A DNA stretch of 64,000 bases from Candidatus Melainabacteria bacterium (GTDB taxonomy: Bacteria > Cyanobacteriota > Vampirovibrionia > Obscuribacterales > Obscuribacteraceae), in the NCBI GenBank assembly GCA_003963305.1, contig RXJR01000036.1, positions 62,001 through 126,000 of the forward strand, written 5' to 3'. How positions within the stretch are numbered: position 1 is the first letter of the stretch; every line of letters begins with the position of its first letter. Both the position numbers and the translations under genes were made by a program. Of the stretch, positions 17,544 through 27,237 are shown piece after piece. A model generated the notes under the pieces. It did not search any database. It was not told the origin of the DNA and worked only from the letters and a program-made list of their open reading frames with translations.

Positions 17544-20051
17544 ATGAAGCGACGGTCGAGGCTCTTCGCGACAGTGCTGGCGGCATCGCTGGCGATATTC
17601 AGCCCTTCAATCACCTCAGCTGCACCACCAGCCTCCCCAGCGACGAGCGCTGGTCAGGTCCAGGATAAGTGGGCAGTCGTAATCGGTTTGCAAGAATTTG
17701 CCGACCCGAGCATTCCCAGGCTTCACTTCTCAGCCAAAGACGCCAGAGACTTTTACGACTACCTGGTTGATCCAAATGGCGGGCGCTTCGCCAAAGATCA
17801 CGTAAAACTGCTTGTCAATGCTGACGCTACCAAAGTCAATATCATGGACGTCCTGGGCGACTCATTCTTGCCGCACGGTGCTGCTCCGGGCGATCTGGTG
17901 GTGATTTACCTTTCCACTCACGGCTCACCGGCAGGTGCCGACATCAACGGTGTCAACTACGTTGTTGCCTATGACACGCAGGTGAACAAAATGTTTGCCA
18001 CCGGTATAGAAATGCGTCAACTGATTAGAATCATCAAGGAACGCGTTCACACAAACAGAATCATGCTCGTCATGGACACCTGCTACAGCGGCGCTGGAGC
18101 CGTTGGAGAATCGCATAAAGGACTGTCGAGATCAAACATCAATCCCACTGCGCTCGCTCAAGGCAGCGGCAGCGTCGTGCTCTCATCCAGTTCGCCGGAT
18201 CAGCGCGCCTGGGAATCGGAGAACTACAAAAACAGCTATTTCACCCACTATCTCATCGAAGCACTGAGAACTCCCGGCAATCATACAATCGACCAGGATT
18301 TCGCCGTCATGAAGCAGAAAGTACAGACCGACGTGCTCAAAGACAAGGGCGAACTGCAAACTCCGGTCATGGCATCGGCTTTGACCGGTCCATCATTTGT
18401 TGTCAACGCGCCGCCCAGCATCACGCGTCCGGCACCAGTGACGGTGCCTTACAGCAGCGAAGACCCGTCCGCCAGCGCAGCGTCTGCCGGCAAATCGCCC
18501 GGTTTGAATTTCGCCAGTTACGGCGCCCACAAAAGCGCCGCCGAGACACTGATCAGGCAGCACAAGCTCTGGGACGCCATTCATGAATTACAACTGGCAG
18601 TCAAAGACAATCCTTCTTCTGTAGATGCTTACCTGGCACTGGCCGATGCATTTGACGAGCAAGGACGCTATGGGGAAGCGTTTGAAGCTGCTAACAGGGC
18701 TGTCGTAAATGACAGCAACTCGACTCGCGGGCATGAAGTGCTTGGACGAGCCTACCTGCGAAACGGAAACACAGATGAAGCACTCAGACAAATCCAACTG
18801 TCTATAAGCCTTGATCCAACCAGCTCTGATGCGCATTTCCTGCTGGGATTTTTAGATCAATACAAAAACAACCGCATCGACGAGGCCGAGCAGCAATACA
18901 GAAAAGCTCTCGCTCTTGATGCTCTTAACGCAAAAGCCCTGGTCAATCTCGGCATTCTACTGGAACGTCAGGGACGCAGCATAGACGAAGCGGAGGGGTT
19001 ATTTCACAAGGCAATTGATGCAGATGCAGAAGATTGGCAGGCCAGGCTAGGTCTCGCCAACATTCTCCTCAAATATAGAAACAACCCGAAAGAAGCAGAG
19101 GCGCAGATTCGCAAAGCGACAGAATTAGCGCCTGCAAATTCCAGATTGCACAGCGAACTGGGAAAAATTGTGGCTCTGGATAAAACACGCTACGAAGAAG
19201 CCGAAGCGGAATTCAAAAAAGGCATTGAGTTAGCTCCGAACATGGGCCTACCAGACTCCATGTTTGCTGCTTTTCTTCTCTCTACACTGGGTCGAGTCGA
19301 CGAGGCAGAAAAGGAGTTCAGAAGAGCACTGCAACTGGATCCGAACTTAGACGAAGCACGAGTGGGTCTCGGAAATTTGCTGGTCGACTATCGCAAAGTT
19401 TATGACGAATCTGATGAACAGTTCAAAAAGGCACTGAAAATAAATCCGAAAAACGGCGGTGCATATATTGGTCTTGGACACATAGACACAGTTTTGTACA
19501 AAAATTTCAAATCAGCAGAACAAAATTTCAAGAAAGCAATCACCATTCAAGAAACCAACTCATATGCTCACGATCAGCTCGGACAGCTCTATTTCGAGCA
19601 TATGCAGTTTCCGACTGAGGCTCAAACTGAATTTGAAAAAGCCATCAAATATGATCCCAACAACGCAGTTGCACACTTCCATTACGGCGTGCTGCTCCTC
19701 AGTCAGTTGACCAAAGACACCGAACAAAATAAAACAAAGTGGCGCGATCTCGTAGACCGGGCAAAAAAGGAGCTGGACACAGCCATCCAACTCGATCCCG
19801 CTAACTCGAGCTACCACGCGGCGCTGGCTAACCTCTACGTTGCGGACAAACAATACAAATTAGCTGAGCCCATCTATCGCAAGGCGCTCGAATCAAATAT
19901 CACAGACGCCGATGCGCATTGCAAATTCGGATTGCTTTTGATCGAACATTTGAACAAACGCATCGAGGGCGAAGCTGAGTTGAAAAAAGCCCACACGATG
20001 AAGCCCGAAGAAAAGGGAATTCAAACTGTTTACGAACGCTACGTGCGGTAA
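17544..20051 (+). CDS. Secreted caspase-family peptidase with TPR array
   Basis: 835 residues. A signal peptide (about 1-26, cut near TSA-AP) is followed by a C14 caspase-like domain (about 40-290) with the catalytic dyad visible: His126 in YLSTHGSP and Cys180 in MDTCYSG. SSSSPDQRAWES (about 213) fits the specificity region. From about residue 330 to the end runs a long array of TPR-like repeats (about 13), some with an extra residue or two between helices (NNRIDEAEQQY, RSIDEAEGLF), likely forming a protein-binding superhelix. ATG start with AGGAGGT 8 bases upstream. Bacterial orthocaspases cut after Arg/Lys. Export and the TPR array suggest a periplasmic or surface protease acting on bound partners. 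A Sel1-like repeat interpretation is less likely. Confidence 0.93.
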   Translation: MKRRSRLFATVLAASLAIFSPSITSAAPPASPATSAGQVQDKWAVVIGLQEFADPSIPRLHFSAKDARDFYDYLVDPNGGRFAKDHVKLLVNADATKVNIMDVLGDSFLPHGAAPGDLVVIYLSTHGSPAGADINGVNYVVAYDTQVNKMFATGIEMRQLIRIIKERVHTNRIMLVMDTCYSGAGAVGESHKGLSRSNINPTALAQGSGSVVLSSSSPDQRAWESENYKNSYFTHYLIEALRTPGNHTIDQDFAVMKQKVQTDVLKDKGELQTPVMASALTGPSFVVNAPPSITRPAPVTVPYSSEDPSASAASAGKSPGLNFASYGAHKSAAETLIRQHKLWDAIHELQLAVKDNPSSVDAYLALADAFDEQGRYGEAFEAANRAVVNDSNSTRGHEVLGRAYLRNGNTDEALRQIQLSISLDPTSSDAHFLLGFLDQYKNNRIDEAEQQYRKALALDALNAKALVNLGILLERQGRSIDEAEGLFHKAIDADAEDWQARLGLANILLKYRNNPKEAEAQIRKATELAPANSRLHSELGKIVALDKTRYEEAEAEFKKGIELAPNMGLPDSMFAAFLLSTLGRVDEAEKEFRRALQLDPNLDEARVGLGNLLVDYRKVYDESDEQFKKALKINPKNGGAYIGLGHIDTVLYKNFKSAEQNFKKAITIQETNSYAHDQLGQLYFEHMQFPTEAQTEFEKAIKYDPNNAVAHFHYGVLLLSQLTKDTEQNKTKWRDLVDRAKKELDTAIQLDPANSSYHAALANLYVADKQYKLAEPIYRKALESNITDADAHCKFGLLLIEHLNKRIEGEAELKKAHTMKPEEKGIQTVYERYVR

Positions 20052-20087
20052 AATCAGATTCCATTCCGCGGAGACTTAGGGAAAACC

Positions 20088-20516
20088 TTGCTCAAACTTG
20101 ATCTGCCTGAACTGACCTACGCGTGGGAAGACGACACTCCAGACAACTCATACTATCTGGATATCGAGTCGGGTGTCGTCAAGCTAGTTAATCGCAATCT
20201 TCTGGACCTTCGCGACCTTACCGATGAAATCGAGCAGGACAGGCATAAATTTCTCTACATGCCAAAGCCTTCAAAAGAACAGCTTGTTCTGGATTTAAAG
20301 GAGTTTTGGTCCTCGGTCGAGGATGACAAACTGCGCAATATTCTCTCAATGGCATTCGAGAGCCCTCATCTGCTCTCTTCCTTTAAGAAGATTCTCGAAG
20401 GCAACAGCCCCGAACGTGAACGCTTTGAGCAATATCGACAAGAGAAGACTAAAAAGCGCATCGAAGAATGGCTGAAGTCCCATGCCATCAAGTACCAGCT
20501 TCAGACGCAAAGCTGA
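20088..20516 (+). CDS. UPF0158-like cytoplasmic protein
   Basis: 142 residues, acidic and without signal or TM segments. YYLDIESGVVKLV near residue 22 and the C-terminal pattern LLSSFKKILEGNSPERERF then EEWLKSHAIK fit my memory of the UPF0158 family, whose function is unknown. TTG start with AGGGA 5 bases upstream, 36 bp after the caspase gene on the same strand, so probably co-transcribed. Family assignment is moderate. Confidence 0.8.
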   Translation: MLKLDLPELTYAWEDDTPDNSYYLDIESGVVKLVNRNLLDLRDLTDEIEQDRHKFLYMPKPSKEQLVLDLKEFWSSVEDDKLRNILSMAFESPHLLSSFKKILEGNSPERERFEQYRQEKTKKRIEEWLKSHAIKYQLQTQS

Positions 20517-20583
20517 AATTTCTGACTCGCTTAATAACGCGGTCCGAACCAGGCATTGCGGCAGAGGCTACTGGACAACCGAA

Positions 20584-20808
20584 CTAGGTGGCACCTGGCA
20601 ACCGTCCGGCCGAATAGCCGGCTCCGACTGAACGCTCGGGCAAAGAGGGTCCCCGAACGCACTTGATAGCGGACCAGGGAAGATAAAGCGTCTCGCTTTC
20701 CCGCCTGATGCACAGGTATGTGCTCTGGTCAGCCATGGCTACCTCACCTTCGACCTGCTCCCCGCTAACCAGAAGCACTGTCACAGGTGTGTTCATCGGA
20801 ATTGCCAA
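20584..20808 (-). CDS. Small Sm-like-domain protein, unknown
   Basis: 74 residues. The core VTVLLVSGEQVEGEVAMAD followed by LYLPWSAIKCVRG resembles the strand pattern of small Sm/Hfq-like beta-barrels, where a Gly follows the second strand and a hydrophobic strand ends the motif. The last 20 residues are Gly/Pro-rich. TTG start with a perfect AGGAGG 6 bases upstream, good evidence that this short gene is real. Whether it binds RNA is not known; the fold call is inference from pattern. Confidence 0.72.
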   Translation of the reverse strand: MAIPMNTPVTVLLVSGEQVEGEVAMADQSTYLCIRRESETLYLPWSAIKCVRGPSLPERSVGAGYSAGRLPGAT

Positions 20809-20927
20809 CGAAATCCTCCTTCCACAATCAAGACTAGTTTAGCGAATTGACGGCACAGTTAAAAGGACCAGGAAAAAGCGGTAACCCAAGCCCTATAAAG
20901 GCTGAGGTCTTCCTGGCGGATTTTTAG

Positions 20928-21014
20928 CCGATATCCCCTTAAGCTTCAAATTCGAACGCTCAACCGATATCGGTTAAACAATGGAATTGGAACTTAAGAC
21001 TGATATCGGTTAAG
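20928..21014. repeat. Three copies of a GATATC-centred motif
   Basis: Three copies of the pattern YYGATATC-N3-5-TTAA lie at 20928-20943, 20964-20978 and 21000-21014, with spacers of 20 and 21 bases. The middle copy has the 12-base perfect palindrome ACCGATATCGGT. The set sits just past the 3' end of the gene at 21031-23133. Single copies occur at 35896 and 62426, also next to gene ends. Confidence 0.6.
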
Positions 21015-21030
21015 AATTGAATTTGGGGTA

Positions 21031-23133
21031 CTAAGCAACCGCGCTCTTGTCGTCTGGGTGGAGCTTTTCTTCCTGCTGCTTTCTCAAATATGCCTCAGGT
21101 GAGCCGCTCGCCAGAGCTTCGTGAACTCGGGAGGCACTGCCATCACCGGTCAAGCGACGGGAGTCGGCAGAGATCTGAACGATCTGCACTACTTTGGCGC
21201 GAGCAGCGCTGATTTCACCTCGGGAATTGTTGATTTGACCGACCAGGTCGTAACGTCCCAGAGCGGTGTAGACCTGAGCCAGGCTGTTCAACTCAGCATC
21301 AGCAGCATCCAATGCGCCCAGAGAACCGCCAGTCGTATCATATTGTGCGCTCGCAGCCAGGGCCGCACCTACTGCAGTTGAGGCTTTAGATATGGCAGCT
21401 GTCGCACTACCGCCGCTATCCCATGCTTTCGCAGAGCCGTAGGCATTCGAGACTGTGCCGTCCGCGCGGACAGTAGTTCCGTCGTAGAAGCTTACGTCGC
21501 CACCAGTGCTGACGCTCATCAGGCTCTTGCCAAAAGCGTCGACTGAATTGAAATATCCCTGATTGTTCATCTGGGTGACTTGACCACCCTCTTCTTTGAT
21601 GGTCAGATTGCCGCCCGGATTGGTATCGAGTGTGATACCACTATCATTTGGTCCACCAAATACGCTGATTGCTCCAGTATCTGAATTGAAGCTGCGGAAC
21701 ACATTTTGAGTTTCAGGATCAACGTTCGTGAATGTGTGACCGTCGTTGACGATGTCACCACATCCTGGATGCTTGACGTGCGTGCGTCCGGCATCATTTG
21801 TCACGGTAACCGTACCGGTGTCCGAAGAAGTCGTCATCTTACCGGTCTTCGTATCGATGTGCGTCTGATCATCGGCCTGTACATTACCAGCTGCTGTCAC
21901 AACGGTCTTGCCGTCAACTGCCACAGCCCCGGTGGTCTCATCAACTTTCAACCCGGGCGGTATCATGTGATGGCGACCATGCATCTGAACCCATTGCTTG
22001 GCATGGGTGACCGGATCTTCTTGTTGAACATAAGCGTGATTGTTCTGGATTTTGATGACGTGCCCATCTCTTTCCAAAGTCACATATGGTCCGTTCTCAT
22101 CGCCATGCTTGTAGGTTTTGACCATCAAACCATCCTGGCGCACTACAGCGTAGTCACCATCTTTGTCGACAAACAAACGAGTTTGCTGTGCCAGTTGTCC
22201 CGCATCCATTTGAGCGCGAGCAGCATCTGCATTCCTATCAGCTGGAGTCTGTGTTTGAGTGATAGACTTTTCCGAACTCAATTGTTGTGTTAATTGCTCA
22301 CGTGAATTGAAGTCGAAAAGGTGCTTGCCGTCCTTGTCAGCGATGAAACCTTTCTGTGCCTTCTCGTCCCACTGGAAAGTTTGCTTTGTGGCACTGTCAA
22401 CGACTGTCTTAGTTGATCCCTCAACCGTTACATCGTAAGCACCACTCTTATAGTGACCTTCCTTTGTATCCTTATTCAAAGCAATTTCAGCGGCACCGAC
22501 ACGACCTTCAATCGTGTGCGGGTCAACCTTCACGTCTACCGGCACGCCGTCGCCATTTTTGCCCTTCACATGAGCCTCGCCATTTTTTGCCGAGACTTCG
22601 GTTGTGGCACCAGTTTTAGTGTCTGTGGTGCTGAACAACCAGTCCATTGCGCTGGTGACCTTACCAGTTACTTCTTTGCCTACATTGGCAACAGCATCAC
22701 CCATTTTGGAAAACCAACTCGATACGCTGGATGAGTCTGATGCCTGAGTGTCCGCAGGCTTCGCGTCTGGCTTAACTTCGGGCTTGGTCTTCGCTGCATC
22801 CGTTGAAGTTTTGAAAATGTCATCGCTGAAAGTAAGACTGCCGATATCGTCAATACTGCATTTGTCAGCAGTCTTGTCTGGAGTTACTCCCATCAGTGAG
22901 TCGTAACCGGAGACGATTTTCTTCCAGGCCCAGCCGCCCCAGGTATCGGACCGGCATTCATCCAGCTTCGCAGAACTGATACCACTGTGGTCGTTCCCAC
23001 CGTGTTCGGTCGTAGACTCACCCGAGCCCTCGCTGTGATGATCGGCGGGGTCCTTGTGTTCTGGCGCAGCAGCAGTCTTCTTCTTCTCAGACGAAGAATC
23101 TGCCGACGAGATGAGGTTATCAGAAACGCTCAC
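21031..23133 (-). CDS. Large low-complexity protein of unknown function
   Basis: 700 residues; no signal peptide or TM helix. Residues 1-140 are a polar, Ser/Asp/Lys/Pro-rich linker (KPEVKPDAKPAD). The centre and C-terminal half consist of short strand-turn repeats rich in Gly, Asp, Thr and Asn (DKDGKHLFDF, DGHVIKIQNNHAYV, TGTVTVTNDAGRTHV, GGDVSFYDGTTVRADG), resembling YD-like or beta-solenoid repeats. The last 130 residues look helical and Ala-rich. GTG start with AGAGGA 9 bases upstream. No family is recognised. It could be a structural or surface repeat protein exported without a classical signal. Confidence 0.8.
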   Translation of the reverse strand: MSVSDNLISSADSSSEKKKTAAAPEHKDPADHHSEGSGESTTEHGGNDHSGISSAKLDECRSDTWGGWAWKKIVSGYDSLMGVTPDKTADKCSIDDIGSLTFSDDIFKTSTDAAKTKPEVKPDAKPADTQASDSSSVSSWFSKMGDAVANVGKEVTGKVTSAMDWLFSTTDTKTGATTEVSAKNGEAHVKGKNGDGVPVDVKVDPHTIEGRVGAAEIALNKDTKEGHYKSGAYDVTVEGSTKTVVDSATKQTFQWDEKAQKGFIADKDGKHLFDFNSREQLTQQLSSEKSITQTQTPADRNADAARAQMDAGQLAQQTRLFVDKDGDYAVVRQDGLMVKTYKHGDENGPYVTLERDGHVIKIQNNHAYVQQEDPVTHAKQWVQMHGRHHMIPPGLKVDETTGAVAVDGKTVVTAAGNVQADDQTHIDTKTGKMTTSSDTGTVTVTNDAGRTHVKHPGCGDIVNDGHTFTNVDPETQNVFRSFNSDTGAISVFGGPNDSGITLDTNPGGNLTIKEEGGQVTQMNNQGYFNSVDAFGKSLMSVSTGGDVSFYDGTTVRADGTVSNAYGSAKAWDSGGSATAAISKASTAVGAALAASAQYDTTGGSLGALDAADAELNSLAQVYTALGRYDLVGQINNSRGEISAARAKVVQIVQISADSRRLTGDGSASRVHEALASGSPEAYLRKQQEEKLHPDDKSAVA

Positions 23134-23590
23134 GAGGATATTTCCTCTGGATCTTGAGGGTTCGGGGGGGTTGAAGGTATAGCGGTAGTAAGCATGAATA
23201 CTTTAGGGATCTTTGTAAATCATGTCATTGGGGAAAATACGTAGTCGGACACTTTAATTATTGACAACAACCTGAAAACAATACAGTTGCCGGTTCCGGC
23301 TATTAGACCGAGTACAAAATTGCTCCGGACTCTAGAAATATCGAGAAGTGGACATGTACGGCTTTGATAACTTACCCAATTTCAAGCTTTTTGAACCACA
23401 AGACCAACCAAACGGGCGTTTCCGGCAAAATTGAACAGATGACGCTAGAATTCAAAATAACTGGATTTTCAAGGGTTTCCAGGCTTCATCCGATTCTGTA
23501 GGCTAGTGCAACCCAGTCTTCTCTATAAGGTTTCATCCCGGCAGTCTAGTCGCCGAAACGCAGAGAGCTCAGGCAGAAAGGCAACACTTC
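23134..23590. other. Long divergent intergenic region
   Basis: About 457 bases between divergent genes. TTGACA occurs at 23262-23267 without a matching -10, and a short GCCGG-TT-CCGGC inverted repeat at 23289-23300. I see no gene or RNA. Confidence 0.35.
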
Positions 23591-24592
23591 ATGGCAACCG
23601 TACTACTCGGACATTCCAAAATTACCAGCCTGGTCGCCGTCGCGCTGTTAGTCGGCGGTTCTCTAGGTGGTTGCGCAAAAATAGAACTGAGTTCTAAGAA
23701 GCCGTCGACGACTGCAACTACAACCGCCGCAACAAGCACCAGTCCGACGACACAAGCCAATTCAAGCCCCCCGGGTCAAATGCAAGCCGGGCAGGTGCCT
23801 ACATCCGTCGCTGGCGACTGGAAAGTCGGGTTTCAGTTCAACACAAGCACTCTCAATTCCACGTTCCATCTCGATCAAGTCGGTCAAACTTTTAAGGGCA
23901 CAGGCACCGATGACCAGGATGGAAACGCCTTCACCATCGAAAAAGGAACAGTCGCAAACGGGCAGGTGCATTTTTTCAAGCAGTACCAGGGCAATCCGCC
24001 AGTTGAATACAGCGGCAAACTGGAAATTCAAGACGACGCCACTTACCACGGCCCATACATGAGCGGGGACTACACAACCGCTTCCAACGGCAAGATCATC
24101 AGCAATATCTGGGAAGCGCAAATGATTCTCCCAAATAATGGATTGGCAGGCGCGCCTCCACCTGACCAGGCACCGCCTAACCAGGCTCCGCCGCCCGACC
24201 AGCAAGCACCGCAACAACCAGAACGAACCCTCCTATCCAACTGGCCAGCCGACCGGGCCCCCCATCTTTCAGGCAAGTGGGACGTCGGCTACGAATACAA
24301 TTTCAAAACGATGCGCTCTTCCATGTTCATAGAACAAGATGGCGACCGTATAACCGGTCACGGAGTCGATTTGAACACCAAAGAAAAATTCACGATCGAA
24401 AAGGGTTGGTATCACTATCCCAAGATAACGATCATTCGCAAATATACAAAAGGAAAGAATCAAGCCAGTTCAAGTCGAACAATGGCATTCAAAGCTTCGG
24501 TCAGTTTCGTCAACGACAAAGACTACCAGGGACCATACATGAGTGGAAAGACTCAAGGTGGTGGCAACTGGGAAGCTCAGCGCGTCGAGTAG
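23591..24592 (+). CDS. Lipoprotein with a duplicated domain
   Basis: 333 residues. Lipobox LGGC (Cys28) after a hydrophobic stretch, then a Ser/Thr-rich tether to about 70. Two copies of one domain follow (about 72-180 and 225-332), separated by a Pro/Gln-rich linker (APPPDQAPPNQAPPPDQ). Each copy starts with W.VG..(F/Y).(F/N) and later has FTIEKG, GPYMSG and (I/N)WEAQ. The domain is not recognised. ATG start with AAAGG 9 bases upstream. Probably anchored in the outer or cytoplasmic membrane and binding something outside. The gene ends just before the 15-bp minisatellite. Confidence 0.87.
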   Translation: MATVLLGHSKITSLVAVALLVGGSLGGCAKIELSSKKPSTTATTTAATSTSPTTQANSSPPGQMQAGQVPTSVAGDWKVGFQFNTSTLNSTFHLDQVGQTFKGTGTDDQDGNAFTIEKGTVANGQVHFFKQYQGNPPVEYSGKLEIQDDATYHGPYMSGDYTTASNGKIISNIWEAQMILPNNGLAGAPPPDQAPPNQAPPPDQQAPQQPERTLLSNWPADRAPHLSGKWDVGYEYNFKTMRSSMFIEQDGDRITGHGVDLNTKEKFTIEKGWYHYPKITIIRKYTKGKNQASSSRTMAFKASVSFVNDKDYQGPYMSGKTQGGGNWEAQRVE

Positions 24593-24600
24593 CGGTCAAG

Positions 24601-24750
24601 ACACCCACGCTCAAGGCATCCACACTCAAGACATCCACGCTCAAGACATCCACGCTCAAGACATCCACGCTCAAGACATCCACGCTCAAGACATCCACAG
24701 TCAAGACGTCTACGCTCAAGACATCTACGGTCAAGACATCTACGCCCAAC
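24601..24750. repeat. 15-bp minisatellite, ten units
   Basis: Ten head-to-tail copies of a 15-base unit (consensus ACATCCACGCTCAAG). Four central units are identical and the outer ones carry 1-4 changes. The array fills the gap between the convergent lipoprotein gene and kbl, starting 9 bp after the lipoprotein stop. Because 15 is divisible by 3 it stays open in several frames on both strands, which creates spurious reading frames. Likely length-variable. Confidence 0.9.
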
Positions 24751-24763
24751 GAAACGACGCGCG

Positions 24764-26020
24764 CTAAACGACGCCCAGCTTTTTGCCGACTTTCTGGAAC
24801 GCGCTCAAGGCACGGTCCAAATCTTTGGTTTCATGAGCTGCAGAGATCTGCACTCTCAAACGAGCCTCTCCGCGAGGAACAACCGGGAACCACAAACCGC
24901 GTACATAAACACCTTCAGGAAGAAGCTCGCGACTCATGTCCTGAGCAACCGACGCCTCGCCAACCATGACAGGCACGATCGGATGCTCACCTTCGAGAAT
25001 AGTGAAGCCAAGATTTTTAATTTCTTTGCGGAAATACGCCGTATTTGCATGCAATTTTTGAACCAGGCTGTTGTCTTCTTCAAGCATCTTTATTGCTTCA
25101 ATAGATGCACACACTATGGGCGGTGGCACGGTATTTGAGAAAGTATATGGTCGTGACTTTTGACGCATGTACTCAACCAGCTCTTTCTTACCAGCGATGA
25201 ATCCGCCGGAAGCGCCACCAAGCGCCTTGCCGAGAGTACCTGTGATGACGTCGATCTTGCCATGCACGCCACATTGCTCCGGCGTGCCCCGGCCAGTTTT
25301 GCCCAGAACACCGGTAGCGTGAGATTCGTCAACGAATAGCAGGTGATTATGCTTGGCTGCCAGTGCAACAAAATCTTGCAAGGGAGCGTACTCCCCTTCC
25401 ATACTGAAAACACCGTCCGTAGCGATGATGCTCAATCTATAATCTTTGCACTCATCTTCCTGAATCCAGTCAGTCAACTGTTTAAAATCGTTGTGCTTAT
25501 ACGCCCTTAAATCAGTTGTTTTAGTTGCCTGGCGAGCCAATCTGATACCGTCAATGATACTGGCGTGATTAAGGGCGTCACTATAAATCACATCGCGATA
25601 TTCTGACTGTCCAAGGTCGCCTGAAAGAAGAGCGGTGAAGAAAGCCTCGTTTGCAGCGAAACAAGACGAGTGCAAAATAGCAGCTTCTACTCCTAAGAAG
25701 CTGGCAATTCGCTCTTCCAATTCGGAATGGATTTTCTGAGTGCCACACAAAAACCGCACCGAACCCATTCCGAATCCATAGCGTTCCAGACCTAACTTCG
25801 CAGCTTCACGAACACGAGGATGATTGGCCAGACCGAGGTAATTATTCGACGCGAGCATAACAACGTTCTCGCCATGAACACTGACCGTCCCGCCTTGCAG
25901 TCCATCAATAGGAACCTCGTACTTAAAAGTCTTCGATTCCTTCGCATGATCTAGCTCCTTAGCGAGCGACGAATATAAATCGCGAACACCAAGTTTATGA
26001 TTTTTCGATGAAGTAACCAT
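24764..26020 (-). CDS. kbl: 2-amino-3-ketobutyrate CoA ligase (glycine C-acetyltransferase)
   Basis: 418 residues, about 20 longer than E. coli Kbl at the N-terminus. PLP enzyme of the alpha-oxoamine synthase family that splits 2-amino-3-ketobutyrate with CoA into glycine and acetyl-CoA. Visible motifs: [45 protein letters not shown] and the PLP-lysine segment [18 protein letters not shown] start with AAGGGG upstream. It follows tdh on the same strand by 50 bp, the classic threonine-degradation pair. The closely related BioF is less likely because of that neighbour. Confidence 0.95.
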   Translation of the reverse strand: MVTSSKNHKLGVRDLYSSLAKELDHAKESKTFKYEVPIDGLQGGTVSVHGENVVMLASNNYLGLANHPRVREAAKLGLERYGFGMGSVRFLCGTQKIHSELEERIASFLGVEAAILHSSCFAANEAFFTALLSGDLGQSEYRDVIYSDALNHASIIDGIRLARQATKTTDLRAYKHNDFKQLTDWIQEDECKDYRLSIIATDGVFSMEGEYAPLQDFVALAAKHNHLLFVDESHATGVLGKTGRGTPEQCGVHGKIDVITGTLGKALGGASGGFIAGKKELVEYMRQKSRPYTFSNTVPPPIVCASIEAIKMLEEDNSLVQKLHANTAYFRKEIKNLGFTILEGEHPIVPVMVGEASVAQDMSRELLPEGVYVRGLWFPVVPRGEARLRVQISAAHETKDLDRALSAFQKVGKKLGVV

Positions 26021-26070
26021 GCTGCAAGCCCCTTGTTGGTCAATGTTCAGTCAGTATGTTTCCGTACGAA

Positions 26071-27237
26071 TTACTTTTTTCCATTGGCAGTAGGAGTAAA
26101 GACGAGCTTCATTTCCTTGCCACTGGCAAGCGCGCCAAAGGCATCCTCGTATTCATCCAATGCGTAATCTTTCGCGCTGATTATTTTGTCCAGCTTGTTT
26201 TGCAAATCGAATCTATCGCAACGCAACATGCGCAGCATCGTTTCCCATGTGTCGAACATCTTTCTTCCGAAGATTCCCTTCACAGTAACGCTCTTCCAGA
26301 TCACGGCATTGGCGATGTCGAAATTAGCAAGCGGCTTACGAGCAATACCAAGCAAGATGACAGTGCCACCATTGCGAACGATTTTAAATGCGTCAGTGTA
26401 AGCAGCAGGCGATCCAGACATCTCCAAAACGATATCCACACCGTTCGACCCGATTTCGTGCTTCTCAACCGATTGATACAATGCAGTCGATCCTTTTGTC
26501 ACGTCAAAACAATCGTCAGCACCAAACTCGCGAGCCAGCGAGAATCTCCGGTCTACATCGGCAGCTTCGGTGAGATAGATGCGCGAAGCACCATAATCAC
26601 GACACAAAAATGTAGCCATCAAACCTAACGGCCCGGCACCGAGAATTGCCACCGACTTGCCGCGCACATCAGCCTCATGGACAGTGTGAACAGCATTGCC
26701 AAACGCATCCAACAAGGCGCCGATGCGAGTAGGGATTCGCGATTGATCACCATTTTTACCAAGCAGAATGACATTCTTGTATGGAACAGAAACGCTCTCC
26801 GCAAAGCATCCATCGAGGTGCACGCCTTTGACTCGCACTTGAGTACAGATATGTTCGTTGCCTGTCCGGCAGAGCATGCAATGACCACAAGAGAGATGCA
26901 TTTCAGCGGTGACGTAATCGCCCGGCTCAATCAGAAGCTGCTCTGGTACATTGCGCCAGTGATCGCGCCCTACACCGGCTCCTACCTTCTCTACAATTCC
27001 GCAAAACTCGTGACCAACGACTATTGGTTTGTATCCAGCGCCGTTAGTGATGTAACGCTGCATCTCATTGCGGATGCCTTCGTTATTGGCACTGCTGTAA
27101 ATGCTCTTATCTGTGCCGCAAACCGCCGTAGCCAGCACTTTAATCTGAACATCATCGAAGCCAAGCTCAGGAACCGGCACATCTGTGCGCAGAGTCATTC
27201 CGTCTTTACTCACATCTTCTTTCACAAGACACTTCAT
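26071..27237 (-). CDS. tdh: L-threonine 3-dehydrogenase
   Basis: 388 residues. Zinc-dependent medium-chain dehydrogenase that oxidises threonine with NAD to 2-amino-3-ketobutyrate. Catalytic zinc ligands are seen in AVCGTD and GHEFCG, structural zinc in CGHCMLCRTGNEHIC, and the Rossmann GAGPLG in the second half. DAFGNAVHTV and KGIFGRKMFDTWETM are hallmarks of Tdh compared with other alcohol dehydrogenases. It has an insertion of about 20 residues (NEGIRNEMQRYITNGAGY) before the GHE motif relative to E. coli. First gene of the tdh-kbl pair; ATG start. Confidence 0.94.
   Translation of the reverse strand: MKCLVKEDVSKDGMTLRTDVPVPELGFDDVQIKVLATAVCGTDKSIYSSANNEGIRNEMQRYITNGAGYKPIVVGHEFCGIVEKVGAGVGRDHWRNVPEQLLIEPGDYVTAEMHLSCGHCMLCRTGNEHICTQVRVKGVHLDGCFAESVSVPYKNVILLGKNGDQSRIPTRIGALLDAFGNAVHTVHEADVRGKSVAILGAGPLGLMATFLCRDYGASRIYLTEAADVDRRFSLAREFGADDCFDVTKGSTALYQSVEKHEIGSNGVDIVLEMSGSPAAYTDAFKIVRNGGTVILLGIARKPLANFDIANAVIWKSVTVKGIFGRKMFDTWETMLRMLRCDRFDLQNKLDKIISAKDYALDEYEDAFGALASGKEMKLVFTPTANGKK

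Noticed and set aside
21706-22293. 195-codon plus-strand frame
   Set aside because: Antisense to the 700-residue gene; no start signal.
24601-24750. CRISPR-like array
   Set aside because: The units are directly joined with no spacers and are only 15 bases long, so this is a minisatellite.
24277-24969. Protein of Leu-Lys-Thr-Ser-Thr or Ala-Gln-Asp-Ile-His repeats
   Set aside because: These are reading frames opened by the 15-base repeat; they overlap the lipoprotein and kbl and lack a good start.
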